Shown: piece after piece, positions 34,601 to 46,700 of the stretch
Numbering within the stretch: position 1 is the stretch's first letter
Layout: every line of letters begins with the position of its first letter
From: Pelodera strongyloides
Taxonomy: Eukaryota > Nematoda > Chromadorea > Rhabditida > Rhabditidae
Assembly (NCBI GenBank): GCA_036852015.1
Contig: JAANDG010000024.1
Span: forward strand, 310,001 to 374,000
Reading direction: 5' to 3'
DNA length: 64,000 nt
The notes under the pieces: generated by a model
What the model was told of the DNA's origin: nothing
Database searches by the model: none
Seen by the model: only the letters and a program-made list of their open reading frames with translations
Position numbers and translations under genes: made by a program

Positions 34601-37600
34601 ACTGCCCGCGTTCGCAATTTGTCACCGGGTTGCGGCCAGAAAGCGTACACGAGAACAGTTTTTGCGATTAATTTGCCGATTTTCGGACAGCAGAAGGCAG
34701 CGATTGAGGAATAGAATTGCCTGCGAGAAGTCCGCTCGTCATAATTGTTGTTTTGTTTTTAAACGGTTGTTTTCTTTTGTTGTTGTCTTGACCGTTTCAC
34801 TTTCGTTTTGGGACTGTAGCATATGTTTGACGGCTAGAGAAATGGCTTTGGTGTGGTGACTAATTGACTAGTCTAGTTATTGTTGCGTTTGGCGTATGTA
34901 ATTCAACTTTTCACATTCGCAGGGGTGCGTGGTGTGGGATTGGGATTGCCTGAAAGTAGAGTAAAGTTTTCGATTTGCACTTTTGTTGGATTGTGACCGT
35001 GGTATCTGCGACAGTACTCTTGTCAGCGGAACACGGTGCGTAAAATCACACACGAGTGACCCAGACTCTCCGGATGCTATCACACATATTTATAATTGAG
35101 TGAAATGTGTCATAGATACATTTTTTTTCCGATGCTCCTGACGATGAGCTACCATTTACGCGCGGGAGTTGTGTCCCAACTCCCAACCGGCAATACCTTT
35201 GCCGTATCTGATGATCACCCGACTTTATCGTATTTCAATTGGGAAGTCATTCTCAGGTCTGTCTCTCTTCTGGTCCTTCCTATCTTCTCTATTCCTGGCT
35301 ATGTGCTGATGTGTGTATGTGCGAATCGCGAAGAAGACGTCGGGCTGAATTCGATGTTCTCCGTCTCCGGATTCACATGCTCTCTCACCGCTTCTGTGTC
35401 CTTCCAAACCAGGATTGTTTCTGTCCACCAAACTCTCTTCTTCTCCTGATGGTTAAGTTTCCCCTCACCACACACACAGTAATTGAATCTCTGGGCGCTC
35501 TTTCGAGGAGCCTCTCTCTGGCTCTTGTGTGTCTGGCAGCTCACTAATCATTTGGCTTGTTTGGGGTACTATCTCATCGGGTTCGGCTTTTGACCCTCAG
35601 TGAACGACGTTATGTCTACTGCTCTCTGTCTTCGATGCCCTAGCTCACGAACTGGTATCTTTGAGTTACTATGCTCGTAGTCTGACCAAATTTAGCAATC
35701 CATTTGAAGAAGCCGATTATCTGCGTCTCCGCGAAAGGTAGTGATCTCAGATGCCTCCCTTCCGTCCGCTACACTCCGCTTGTTGCGTACTGCCTCGGTA
35801 TCCGCCGGTCCGGTCACTTACCCGCAACGGTTGTGGAGTCTTCCAACAACTAGCACATCCTATTCGGTTTCCCTGTGTCTCCTCAGATTCTGTTGTCTCT
35901 TCCTCTTATTCCACCAGACCAGCCCCACTTTTGTGATTTTGGTAAGTTCAACGGATCAACCAGCTGGCACCACGCCAGAAGAGGTGACATTAGATATTTG
36001 ATACTATAATATAGTTTACAGTACTTTACCCTTCCTTGTTATCGGATGTATCGATAACAAGGCAACTTTTCAACCGTAACCTCACATCAACTTGTCGAAT
36101 GAAAACGATATCTTGCAATCTTACGTTTACTCTGCTGCGAATAGTACTAAGTACGTTAAGTACGTAGCAGTTGATTAGTTGTCCCAACTGTGAACGGGAC
36201 ACTTGATGTGCTCTTCTATTTCGGACATTATGTGTACAATGTACGTGCGCGCGTGGACTTTTTAATAGTGTAATCCCTTTTCGCGAAAACAAAGAATTAA
36301 CTGACTAATAATGTTCATATTTTGCCGTCCTTACCTTGTATCTTGATGTTTTTGTGTGTTGTCGTCGGCCATGTGAGAGATGCAAGTTAATCTCCTAATA
36401 GAGGATTATATTGGTAAGTAAGCGTTTTTAGGCCTTTAGTTTTGTGAAGGAATTATGTGAATATCTGCACATATATTGGCTTTTTCCACTTTTTTCACCA
36501 CTTTTTTAAATAATGAAGTAGAACGCTGAACAACAAGATTTCGATGTGTGCAAAATAAAAAAAAACAGCCCACTCCTTCGTTGTTAGACAAACATACCTG
36601 AGGTGTAGTACACGATTTCAGGCTTCATAAGGCGTTCGTTTATGGGGAAATTAGCTTCTGATTCGGTCTTGCTGTTTTGTTTGCAAATGTGCAATGTGCA
36701 AAGTATCGCATAAGAATCCTGTAACGACCGGAGTTGTCATGTTGCCTATGGATTCGGTGCTATCATCGCGAAACCCTTGCGCTCTGGACTGTCTACATGT
36801 GATTAGGTTGAAGGTTCACACGTACACCATCTTGTATCGTAGCATAACATTAAATGTTACAAACTTTGTGAGAATGCCATCGGTGTCGGTCCGGAAGCGG
36901 ATTTCACATGTACGTACTAACGTACTAGTCGTTGCAAGAGTCGTCCTTCTGTTTCATTACTTGGGTATCGTATCGTTGTCGTGGACTTCTTGTTCTTCAC
37001 AGTTTCTGATAGGTTGCTTTGAAAAAGCAAGTCTGAAGGATTTGCACAGCGATCGGACGTCGGACGAACTGATTTGCACAAGGACGAAAGGGATCCAACT
37101 ATGTTGTGTTGTGGCAAGCCATTTTGTGACCACTTGATAACCGAATTGTCGGTGTCCGGTCACCGAATGAATTGGTTTCCTGGGTGAAAACCATTCGGTA
37201 ATTTCGGAAATTATTCGTTTTCCTGTGAATCCACATCCATCATACATGTTGTCTGTCTTTCTATATTATGGCACATACATATACCGCCCGTTCCTCGCTC
37301 CTTGTATGTTAATGTCTTATACGGTGGTTTGGTTGTTGGTGGTTGTTGGCAGTGGTACCCTAAAAAGGGTCATTCGGCCATAGGGAAGAGAGGCGCGTGC
37401 ACAAGACGCAGACCCACAGACATGTACACACGAAGACACTGTGGTTTGTCTAGCGACATAGAGATGGAGAGATAGGGAGAGATGGAACACGGAGCAAGGC
37501 AAGAAGGGAACATCTGGCTCCTTCACTTCGCCTACCTCGGTACTCGTCTTGTTTTCTGTGTCCACCACCAGATAATCTTGTTAAGTTATCGATTGGAGGT

Positions 37601-40600
37601 ATTGATTAGAATTTTCCCATGAACCAGATTTGTTTGCATCAGCATCTGGATTAGAATCACAGTCGTTTTGAATACTTTTTGTGATTTGCGCCTACCTATG
37701 CTTCTTGTCTTGTTTTCTTTGACACGGCCGACATGCATTCTCATGCTTGCTAAGATCGATTTTTATTGATTAGGATATAGATTTTTCTTTGTTTCGTAAG
37801 GGTGATTCGGTGACTCATTTTCGTTAGAGAAACATGAGGTGCGTGGTCTTGAATGGTGCCAAGGATTTGTGATTTCCGGATACAGATACATTGATCTTTT
37901 TTGTCCACTGCCACTCAAATGTTCTAAAATGCGTTCAGGCAATTCAGGCTTCTTAGTTTCTTGTGAGGCTTGTACCCGTTGTTCCTCTCCCCTTCTCTGA
38001 GGTCTTATCACCTATCTGTGAATTTACGTAATTGGAAAGTGCCTCCCTCCTTTTCGTGCACAGCTTCTTTCCCCGTTATCAACACAATGCGGCACCTCAC
38101 TTCTCGCTTCTTGTTGAAATGTTTATCGGAACTGAGCTGTGTTGGTGTCACTGTCACACTTCTCTTTATTGACTGTTTTTGCCCGACGTCGATACATCGT
38201 TAAAGTAATATTATTTATTTTGAATATTGTTCATAGCATTGTTATTCTGTTATGCTTTATGATGTGAATTCTGAGTATGGGTATTTATTGGAAGCTTTCC
38301 CATCTAGCTAGAGGTTCTGATTTGCCGTGTTTCACTCTAACAGACGGACTTCAAGGATCCATGCACTTGCTGGCTTCTGACTTGACGGACCATACACATG
38401 CAAAGTGAATTTGTGAATAGAAATCACCCAGTTACGTTTATGCTTAACTTATTAGTTGGAAATACTGTGTTATTAGTTATTGATGTCAATTCCACTGTTG
38501 CGAGGCGTGAGTACCATTAGGTGGTGTACACGTTTGTATATATTGGTGGTTCTCGTTGGCCATGTCTGTTAGAAGTGTCCCATTCAGTTTTCATCCAGGA
38601 TGGCGCTCCTCCCGTGATTCAGTGTGTGTGTAAATTGTAATTGTGTTGTCTTTTCACTCCTCCTATTTTCGTCCCTCTTTTGCTTTTCTCGGACGCGGCC
38701 GCACACTTTTACATTAGTGGATAACATCTGGACAACCCGGAGCAATAGGCAAGATGAGGAGTGAGTGCGTATTTTAGAATTGTGGAATTGTGCCGAGCAA
38801 GAGCAATGTTAAGTCAATTTGACTGTTAATAAATCTCGTCGCCTCTCTGTGTCGGTAGTCTGTGCATTGGTTTAATGCATGGAAGTGGTTCATAATATCG
38901 TATTTAGCTTCACAGCTGTAGGTGGCGTCGAGGTGCTATGTTGTTTGGTTCAAGAGGATCAGTGTCGCGTTATTACGCGTTATTTTGTTTCTTGACGTAC
39001 GTCTTAGATGACATTTGCGAGTCTGTAGTTGAGCTTGGCTTAATTGCATAACAGTTTAAACTGTAGGACGTAAACTGTTATTCTGTAGGACGTAAACTTG
39101 TGAACTTTTTTTTTAAACTTTTGGATATTTTGAAGACACTTCATAGGGATGGCGAACTTCGTTCTTTCCTTATCTTCTTTCAATTTTGCTGCAGCATTGA
39201 CCACATTTTGGATTGCACTTTCATTTTCCTAATTGGGGGATTAGTTGCTCGTGAACTTCCAGCAGATTATCATTATCCATATTGTTTATCCATCGTAGTC
39301 TCGTAGTCTGATATTCAGGAATTAGGAAAACATCAGGAGTTTTTTTTTGTTAAATTTTTCTTAGTTGTTTGTGAATAAGATCAGGAACTAATTGAAGAGA
39401 GCTCCCTTCTAACACTGCGCTTCCTTGCTCTGATTTAATTTTGCTTTTCTGTTTTCTGGACAAGCTCCATGCAAGGAGTTATTTCGAGAGATCAGTGTAT
39501 TTTTAAACAGATGTAAGTTAAGTTTAAACTATTGGCTTTCTATAGTACCATTAGCAATTTACATAGTGTACGTATAACGGTATAACAATGCATAAAGTTC
39601 TACGGAATCTCTCGTCGACTATTTACGAAGGCTATTCCAAATTTGGATACTTGCGTGGAACATTTTGTTGATAGGTTACCTTTCGTCGGCAACTAAGCTA
39701 AACAGTCCAGACCGCTTAACTTACTCCCGGGATTCGTTCATTACATCATGTCCAAGGCTCCAAGAGTCCAAGACCTATATCGTAAAATTAGCTTGGAACA
39801 CTGGGACATCGAGTCACAGTATGATTAGCGTTTTGTAGTGTCTCGCATCGACTTTGACTATCAGATGTGTTGGACGGTTTTTGAATAGCCCCTTCCCCCA
39901 TTTCGATATATGTATTAGCGCGAGGAATCCCCTGTCCAATACACCTTATTTCTTTCTTCTATTTCTTTGCTTTTCTTCGCTCCTCATCTGTATACATCCT
40001 TATATATGTATATGTATTTCACCGAAAAGACGCACGTTTTAGAATCAATAGCCGAGTGGAAATGGCGATTCATTCCCCCTCTCACTCTTTATTTCTCTCT
40101 CTTTCTCTCTTTATTCCTCTCTCTCTCTCTCTTCTTACTTTCTCCTCATTTTCTTTTCTATTTTATGTTTTGCAATCTGATGCGAACTTTGCGGACAGAC
40201 GGAGATGCTTAAAAATTAAAAACTTATTTTTGGGTGACGTGGGGTTAGTAATAGATTGTATGATTGGTTGTGTGTTGGTTGGTGTTTCCTTCCTATTCTT
40301 TTCTCTTGTTTGTTCATTTTTTTGGTGATATTTTGCTAAAAAAAAATCATTTTCCAGTAGCGTCTGCTTTGCTTATAGGACTCCACAGTCGCAGGTTACT
40401 TGCAAGTTTGAATAGCTGTCATAGTGCAAGGAGCTCTAAGGGTATTTTTTGTTTTTTAAAATACTAAGAATAAGCATTTTATTTGTGTTGTCGGCATTGA
40501 ACAAGGTAAGCGACTAATTGGTTATTTCGTTCAATTTATGTGTACGTAGTGTGTAAACCGTATTACCGTATCCATTAGAACAAGGCATAAATGCGTTGAA

Positions 40601-43600
40601 TACGTCGGAAAATTAACTAAAATACACTCTTGAAATTCTTGAAAAGGCTTATAAGGTGCCGGTCGAGAAAGAGAAATGAACACGTGAATTATTCGATTTT
40701 TGTGTGTCTGTCTGTTTGTTAATTTACGACATTTCGAATGAAGCGTCCATGCTCTTTTCCATTTCGCTTATTGAAACCACACCACAATAGTTTATAAAAT
40801 AGTGGTAATTCATGAAAGACCAATAACAAATAACCTTAACGTTCGCAGATTAGCACTAGTGCGGCGCTTAGATATACATAGTATATGTGGATTGCTTTGA
40901 AGGACTTGATTTGCTCTCACACCTTCAGCCGTTCAGCCTGCTGCCGAGACCTCTTTTCCTTATGCTTAGCGGAAACCAGAAGTCTATAATATTCAGTTGA
41001 AGTTTCTGTTAGTTTTCTCCTTTTGCTTCTGTTTTTGGGTTTTACCTTGTTGAACAGGGATATTGTCTTGCTGAACACTCGACTGTGCCACCTTGTAAAC
41101 AATCGTCGGAATTGTTGGTGGACTTGTTTGTATAAATTTGGAAAACGAGCGTGTTTATGACTGTGGGCGAGTTTTGCAAAATGAGTAGTGCGTGTTCCTT
41201 TTCTCGCTCTGCTTTCCTTCTTGCTTGCACACATTTTTTGTTCGTGGCGCCGCAAAAAAGTGATTCACCTTTTACGGAGCTTCTTTTCGCCCCGATGGAC
41301 TGTCCCTGTCCCCCACACCTTGTTTCTATTCCCCTAAAATTGAGCTTTAACACTTTTTATTTATGGAAAAGTGTAATTTTACTTGTATATTCTCATTACC
41401 TTTGAAGATCCTTCTCTTTGCACGTGCACCTCCCACGCCCACATTGCTTCTGTTGCCCAAATTTCCCTAAAATTGAAAAAGTTTTATATATTCTTTATAA
41501 TAATTTTTTATATATTCATGTTACTTTTTGATTGTCCGCCTCCTCTTATCAGATAAACTTAACTACTTAACTTGTATGTCTAGGTGTGTTTTGAGGATAT
41601 CGGTTTGTAGTTTTTGCTATGACAGTTTGTTCGACAAGTTCGACTTGACTGAACCGAATATTCCGTTTTTTAAATAATGGCGAAATTGTTGAGCAATGAT
41701 TTCTTACATATCGTAATAAAATAGCCAACTTATCCTCAAATGCTTCTTTATCCCCCAAGAGGTAAAGGTAAATCGTTCCCATGGGCTTAGTGATTTCAGC
41801 TACCTGGGTGGCCTCTTAATTTTTCTCTTTGGGTGGTCTTTTGTACAACTACAATATTACGTGAGCTTTTGATCTTTTCTTCGTATCGTATGACGCTTTT
41901 GTATGTGTGTGAACTTGCGTGAACGACTACTTGTACGCCGAAAGTTTCATCTCGTCTTTAGTTGTTTTGTTTTTATTTGAACCAGATCACGACCACGTTC
42001 ATGTCCCGTCATTTCCGAACATCATTAATGAGTGTCTGTGCTTCTTACTTCTCGATTTAACTTTAGTAGACTATGTCCTTATTCATGCTTGGTTTATTAG
42101 TTATTTTGCCCTGTTTTGGATAATTTTCTTGGCCAGCAGATTTAATTAGCACCGCCATACTTTTTCCCGGACCACACACGTCGTTCGGCTAATGAGGATT
42201 GTAGTCGTTGTCTGAGAGTTAATTTAAACGAGGGCGGTTGAAGTAATATAACATATTCTGGGACTACTGATAGTACTGATGCGACGTGATTGAATGAATT
42301 CAACTAGCAATTGGAATTTAACGTAGCTCATCTTTCATCTGTTTTTCTAATGTGTATATGGCATAATTCACGCAAGCTCATCCGGTCGCGGTCCCTGCCG
42401 CATTGTTTCGTTAGCTGGACACTACAGTATAAGAAGTTTGTGAAACATTGAGCGTTGTCGATAGGTAGCGACTAGTTGCTGTGATTTTAAGAAGTTGGAA
42501 ATTGAGTTGAAGCTTCCAATTATTTTACTTGCATACTGAGTTTTCTTTCTTTGTATGTACTAATATGAATTACCAGACGGCTACGCCGCCTGAGGCGACT
42601 TACATGGAAATATGATTGGTTTAACATGGGCATACTTATATACAAAGTTTCAAACGTATTATAAGAAATTCACATAATAGGAAACATATGCATACTTCGA
42701 TATTGAGCTACGAAACTCTTTTTATACCCGAACACGAAATTTGCATTTCGTAACGCACATCGGTATGCAAATTACGCTACAGTTACTCTTTTATATAATA
42801 AGATTCTTCGTGCGCTTATTTCATAATATGACAGTACTTTTACGTGCGCATTTATGTTGAGTAATAGTTAAAAAAATGAGCATATCTTATCAGTTTGTGA
42901 ATTGCTCAACAATTTTGCAATATTTTATGAGTCTTGGCTTTTCATTGTTCTTTTAATAGTGGGAGGTGTAATATTGCACAATCAGTCGTAGTTCTTGGCT
43001 GAACGCGTTCAGATTAGTCATTCACTTTCCATTTGCTTTTCCTTATAAGCTTTTGAAGTTTCTGTTAACACACGCCCACACCCTTCCTGTTGGAAAGACA
43101 ACGACTACGGTAGTCCTTCCGGAGTAACTTTTTATTTTATATAAAATTGAATTTAAATTATATATTTGAAGTGTTGTGATTCGTAGGTTTGCAATTATGT
43201 GCGCTGGACAACTGCTTACAAACTGTGTTCCGCTATGTGCGTATTGTACAGATAACTGCAGTTATTCAGCTTTATCTTTTGAAACCTCGTGTCATATTGC
43301 TTTAAATTTGCTTCTGTCCACTTCTGTTTTTATTTTCGTCCCATACTATAGTTCCCTGTGCGTGGTGCAATCCTTGTTCCAATTTATATTCCCACCGATT
43401 GGCAAAGAAAAATTTGCATGTGAATGGGTCTTATGTACTCGACTTCGATACGCGGGTCGGGTCTCGTTATATCTTTTCGTGGGTGGTCCATATCGTGAGA
43501 CTTGCTTTAGGGTAATATTGATGACTGTTCTCGAATATTTAACCTTTCATTGAGTTATGTCTTGGTACATAGAAACAAGCCTTGCGTGAACTTACGTGAG

Positions 43601-43727
43601 CTATTTTTCGTGTTAATTTATTAATTATCTTGTTTTCAGAACTTCTAGTGGCTCAACTATTTGGCGACCGATCGATATCTCCCATTGAGTGCATTCACGG
43701 TATCAATCTATCCATTTCAATCAATAG
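31674..43727. other. long region with no assigned gene
   Basis: About 12 kb between GPALPP1 and the Mastermind-like gene. The first 4.3 kb contains the splice-bounded open segments described in the next entry. Beyond 36 kb I see only scattered open frames: + strand 36694-37137 (147 codons, Cys/Val-rich, no motif), - strand 37763-38011 and - strand 40917-41255 (Lys/Arg-rich). None shows family resemblance or a convincing set of joined exons. A CT-rich tract lies at 40078-40150. No strong foldback element was noticed here, in contrast to the flanking regions. Confidence 0.4.
32416..36001 (+). other. possible unrecognised multi-exon gene (weak)
   Basis: Several open segments are bounded by good acceptors and donors. 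32416-32475 reads EYAIVTGITNSTTSREEITG before a gtgag donor. 32601-32641 continues in phase (SGLQSCRMQSGNQ). 32959-33039 enters and leaves in phase 0. A segment ending at 33333 precedes a consensus gtaagt. 35644-35737 reads HELVSLSYYARSLTKFSN then PFEEADYLRLRE before gtagtg. A final segment ends near 36001 (STDQPAGTTPEEVTLDI then stop). I could not chain all of these in one frame and recognise no domain. They may be exons of a novel or fast-evolving gene, non-coding transcript exons, or chance. Confidence 0.2.
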
Positions 43728-46700
43728 ATGGTGGCCGATTGTCCCAGGTCGGCCGCTGATCCAGCCACCACGTCGTCGCCACCAATGGATGTATTCGGGT
43801 GCGTTGCAGCTACAGTATCATATATTGCCTTAAGTACCTTGAAGACCCCACTGGAGGAGCAGGAGGCTGGTAGTCTCGGAGACGTTTACCTTATCATCTC
43901 TGAAGGAAATATAAAATTCCTTTATATTTAGTCCAGTCGTTGTTCATAATTTTATGTTCGTACAATTCAGAGCGGCCGCTTATGAGGAACGCCTTCGCGC
44001 CAACATGAACGCTTATAAAGCGGAATCAGCCAAGGCAGCCGATTGGCATCTTGTGGCCCAGGAGAGGGACACACAAAAAGAGAGAGCAGAGCGGGAGAAG
44101 CTGAGAGAGAAGTAAGGTTTAGTTTTTATGCTTTTTAAGAACTTGTTGTTGTTGTTCTGGGAATTGTATTGCCTACTGTAACAAACAACTCTGTAATGGA
44201 TTGTTAGAGTTTTATTTTACCTCTGTGTCTTTCAGATGGCTTTCCGAAAAAGAAAAGCAACGGCAAGAGCAGATGGCCAAAATGAAGGAATTACCTGCGA
44301 TACCGTTTACTAATGGAAACAAAACGGCGGTAGGATTTATTGACGCATTGACCTTGGGTTTCATTTGATGGATTAGTTCAATGGAACAAATAGGCTTACA
44401 ATACAGTTAGGTTTGATTGCATGAACGAAAAATTGGGGTATTGGACGAGTGGGGGTCGAACCCACGACCTCTGGATTACCGGTCCAGTATGCTAACCACT
44501 ACACTACCGCCACCCACACCCAAATTTCGTTCTTGCTAGAAATTTGGGTGTGGGTGGCGGTAGTGTAGTGGTTAGCATACTGGACCGGTAATCCAGAGGT
44601 CGTGGGTTCGACCCCCACTCGTCCAATACCCCAATTTTTCGTTCATGCAATCAAACTAAACTTTGGCCTGACCAGCCTTGAGAGGTCTTGCCTTCATTTA
44701 ATCAAATACAGTTAGGGTTGGGTTCGATTAAAATCATAAAAGTAGTCAAAAGCGTGCTCATATTGTCATTTTGACGCGTTTCAGAATGCGTCACGAAAGC
44801 GACCGTTTCCCGTGCCCGACGCGCAGCAGACGTCTGCGTCTTTCCCTGGAGGCCCTGCTGACTATATGCACGATGTGCGGTTAATGGGAGGTGAGATTTG
44901 TTGATTTTTCAAGACTTTTTCATCCCCACAACTCGCTCTCAAGCTGCTGAAGATGGACCTCTGGTCTAGGGTAAGATTTGGTATTTGAACACGTTGTATG
45001 CCGTTGCGTTTGTTTGTTGTGCACCCCATAAAGTGGGTTTTCTTGTTTATAGGACTCGCGAATGGCTCTGGTTCTGGAATGATGTCTGTGGCACGCGGTT
45101 ACCCTATGCATCCGCAGCAACAACAGAATGCAGTGTTTCAGCAGCAACAACAGCAGGTTCGCGTTACTTGTTGCCATTTGTTGGTACGCGTAGGTATTAT
45201 AGAGACAGGTGAGGTCGGCTATTGAAGTGCACGAAGTATATTTAGCCGCACACAGTACACGGCGCCCTACTCACAACTCACAATCAGCAGTTATTTCGTG
45301 TATCGCAACCCTTACTTTTTGTCGAACTGCATACCTTTTGTCGAACTCAACATGACATGAGCTCGGAGAGTGCCTGGCTCGAGTTTCCAGTTTTTAAGTC
45401 AACATAACTAACTGCAGATTAGTATCACATTCATTATTACTTATTACAGATGCAACAACAGGCTTGCATGCAAATGCCTTCAACGTCGCAAGCTCAACAT
45501 CATCCGTACTATGGACAAGGTTTGTGATTCTGTGACATTCATTCTTGCTTCTGGTTTTTGCTCTGTTTCTCTCACTCTCCCTTCCTTATTTTTTCTCTCT
45601 ATCATGTTAATTGATGTTTTTATGCTCTCTTACGGACTAATGTCTTGTGAGTGCGTATTTTGTTAACAACGTGACGGATCCTATTGTTTTTTCAGGATTT
45701 CCTGGTCGGCCATCTCCTCAGGGATCATATCCCGTACAGGGTCAATTCCCTCAACATCAACACCCGGCTGCAGCTCAAATGTTTGCGAATCAGGGTCAGA
45801 CAGTCCCGTTCCCGGGAACACAGCCGAACAACGGGATAAACCCGGGAGGACCTCCTTTCCCGAAGAGAAACAGTCCTGGTCAGAGCCAGCCGAACACATC
45901 CCAGGTCCCATTCCCAGGAGAGAATCATGGACAAGCGGGAGTTCCTTTCCCAGCCAATCAACAGCAGAATGCAACATTTGCCGCACATCAACAACATCGG
46001 CAGCACACACCGCCGTTTCCGGGAGGTGGGTCATAGTTTCTGCCTTATTGTTAGTTTTTATTTTCTATTTTCTTTCATTGTCCCTGTCCCTTAGCAGGGT
46101 AGTACTGGGTGTGGAGGGTAGTGAAAGGTGTCTGTTAGGTTGTTCATCTTGGTCGTTGTTACCATGAAACCTTGAGAAACAATGCCTGTCAGCCGTCGGG
46201 TATGAGTTGCTTGTACGATCTTACTATATGTGATTATTTAAGGTCCCGGTGTTTTGATGCCTGGGAGTACAACGTTTTCCACCCCACAAAGTGTGGAAAC
46301 TCCTTCTGTGAGCGGAAATCCAAGCACGCCGCAATATCCACCACAAGCGCCTTCGAGGTAATGGTTTCATGATCGTCATCATCAGTTGTTCTCAGCTGTT
46401 TTCTCATGCTAACTGACAAAATGACAAGTGTTGTTACCAGTATGCACAAGTTCTTGAATTCTAGAGATTATCCTTGTAATGCTATTGTCAATGCCCTTCT
46501 TGGTCAGCTTAAGATCATTGATTGAGTTGCGAGTGACGTGATTTTTGACTACTAATATGAGTACTCTGGTTGTGCTACAGTAGCACCTCAATTTCTGTAG
46601 TTGTTATTCCATAACCGAGGAGTTGGGGTTGGGATTACTTTATAAATGTGAACGTTAACGATTATAGAGCTACGCCTTCACAACAAGCACCCACTCCGCC

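Larger units (their letters stand above)
44411..44656. repeat. perfect palindrome with tRNA-like genes in both arms
   Basis: Arms 44411-44527 and 44540-44656 are exact reverse complements (117 bp each) around a 12-bp loop. Each arm contains the tRNA-like sequence listed below, so the two tRNA-like units diverge. The 11-bp sequence ATACAGTTAGG occurs immediately at the left edge (44401-44411) and again at 44706-44716. The element sits in intron 3 of the Mastermind-like gene. The lack of mismatches suggests a recent origin or active arm homogenisation. Confidence 0.95.

Noticed and set aside
36694..37137. 147-codon Cys/Val-rich frame
   Set aside because: A first CxxC-like pair suggested a zinc finger, but spacing and downstream residues fit no known type and no joined exons were found.
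40917..41255. Lys/Arg-rich frame on the - strand
   Set aside because: It looks coding by composition near its end, but it would be the only - strand exon and no partner exons were found.
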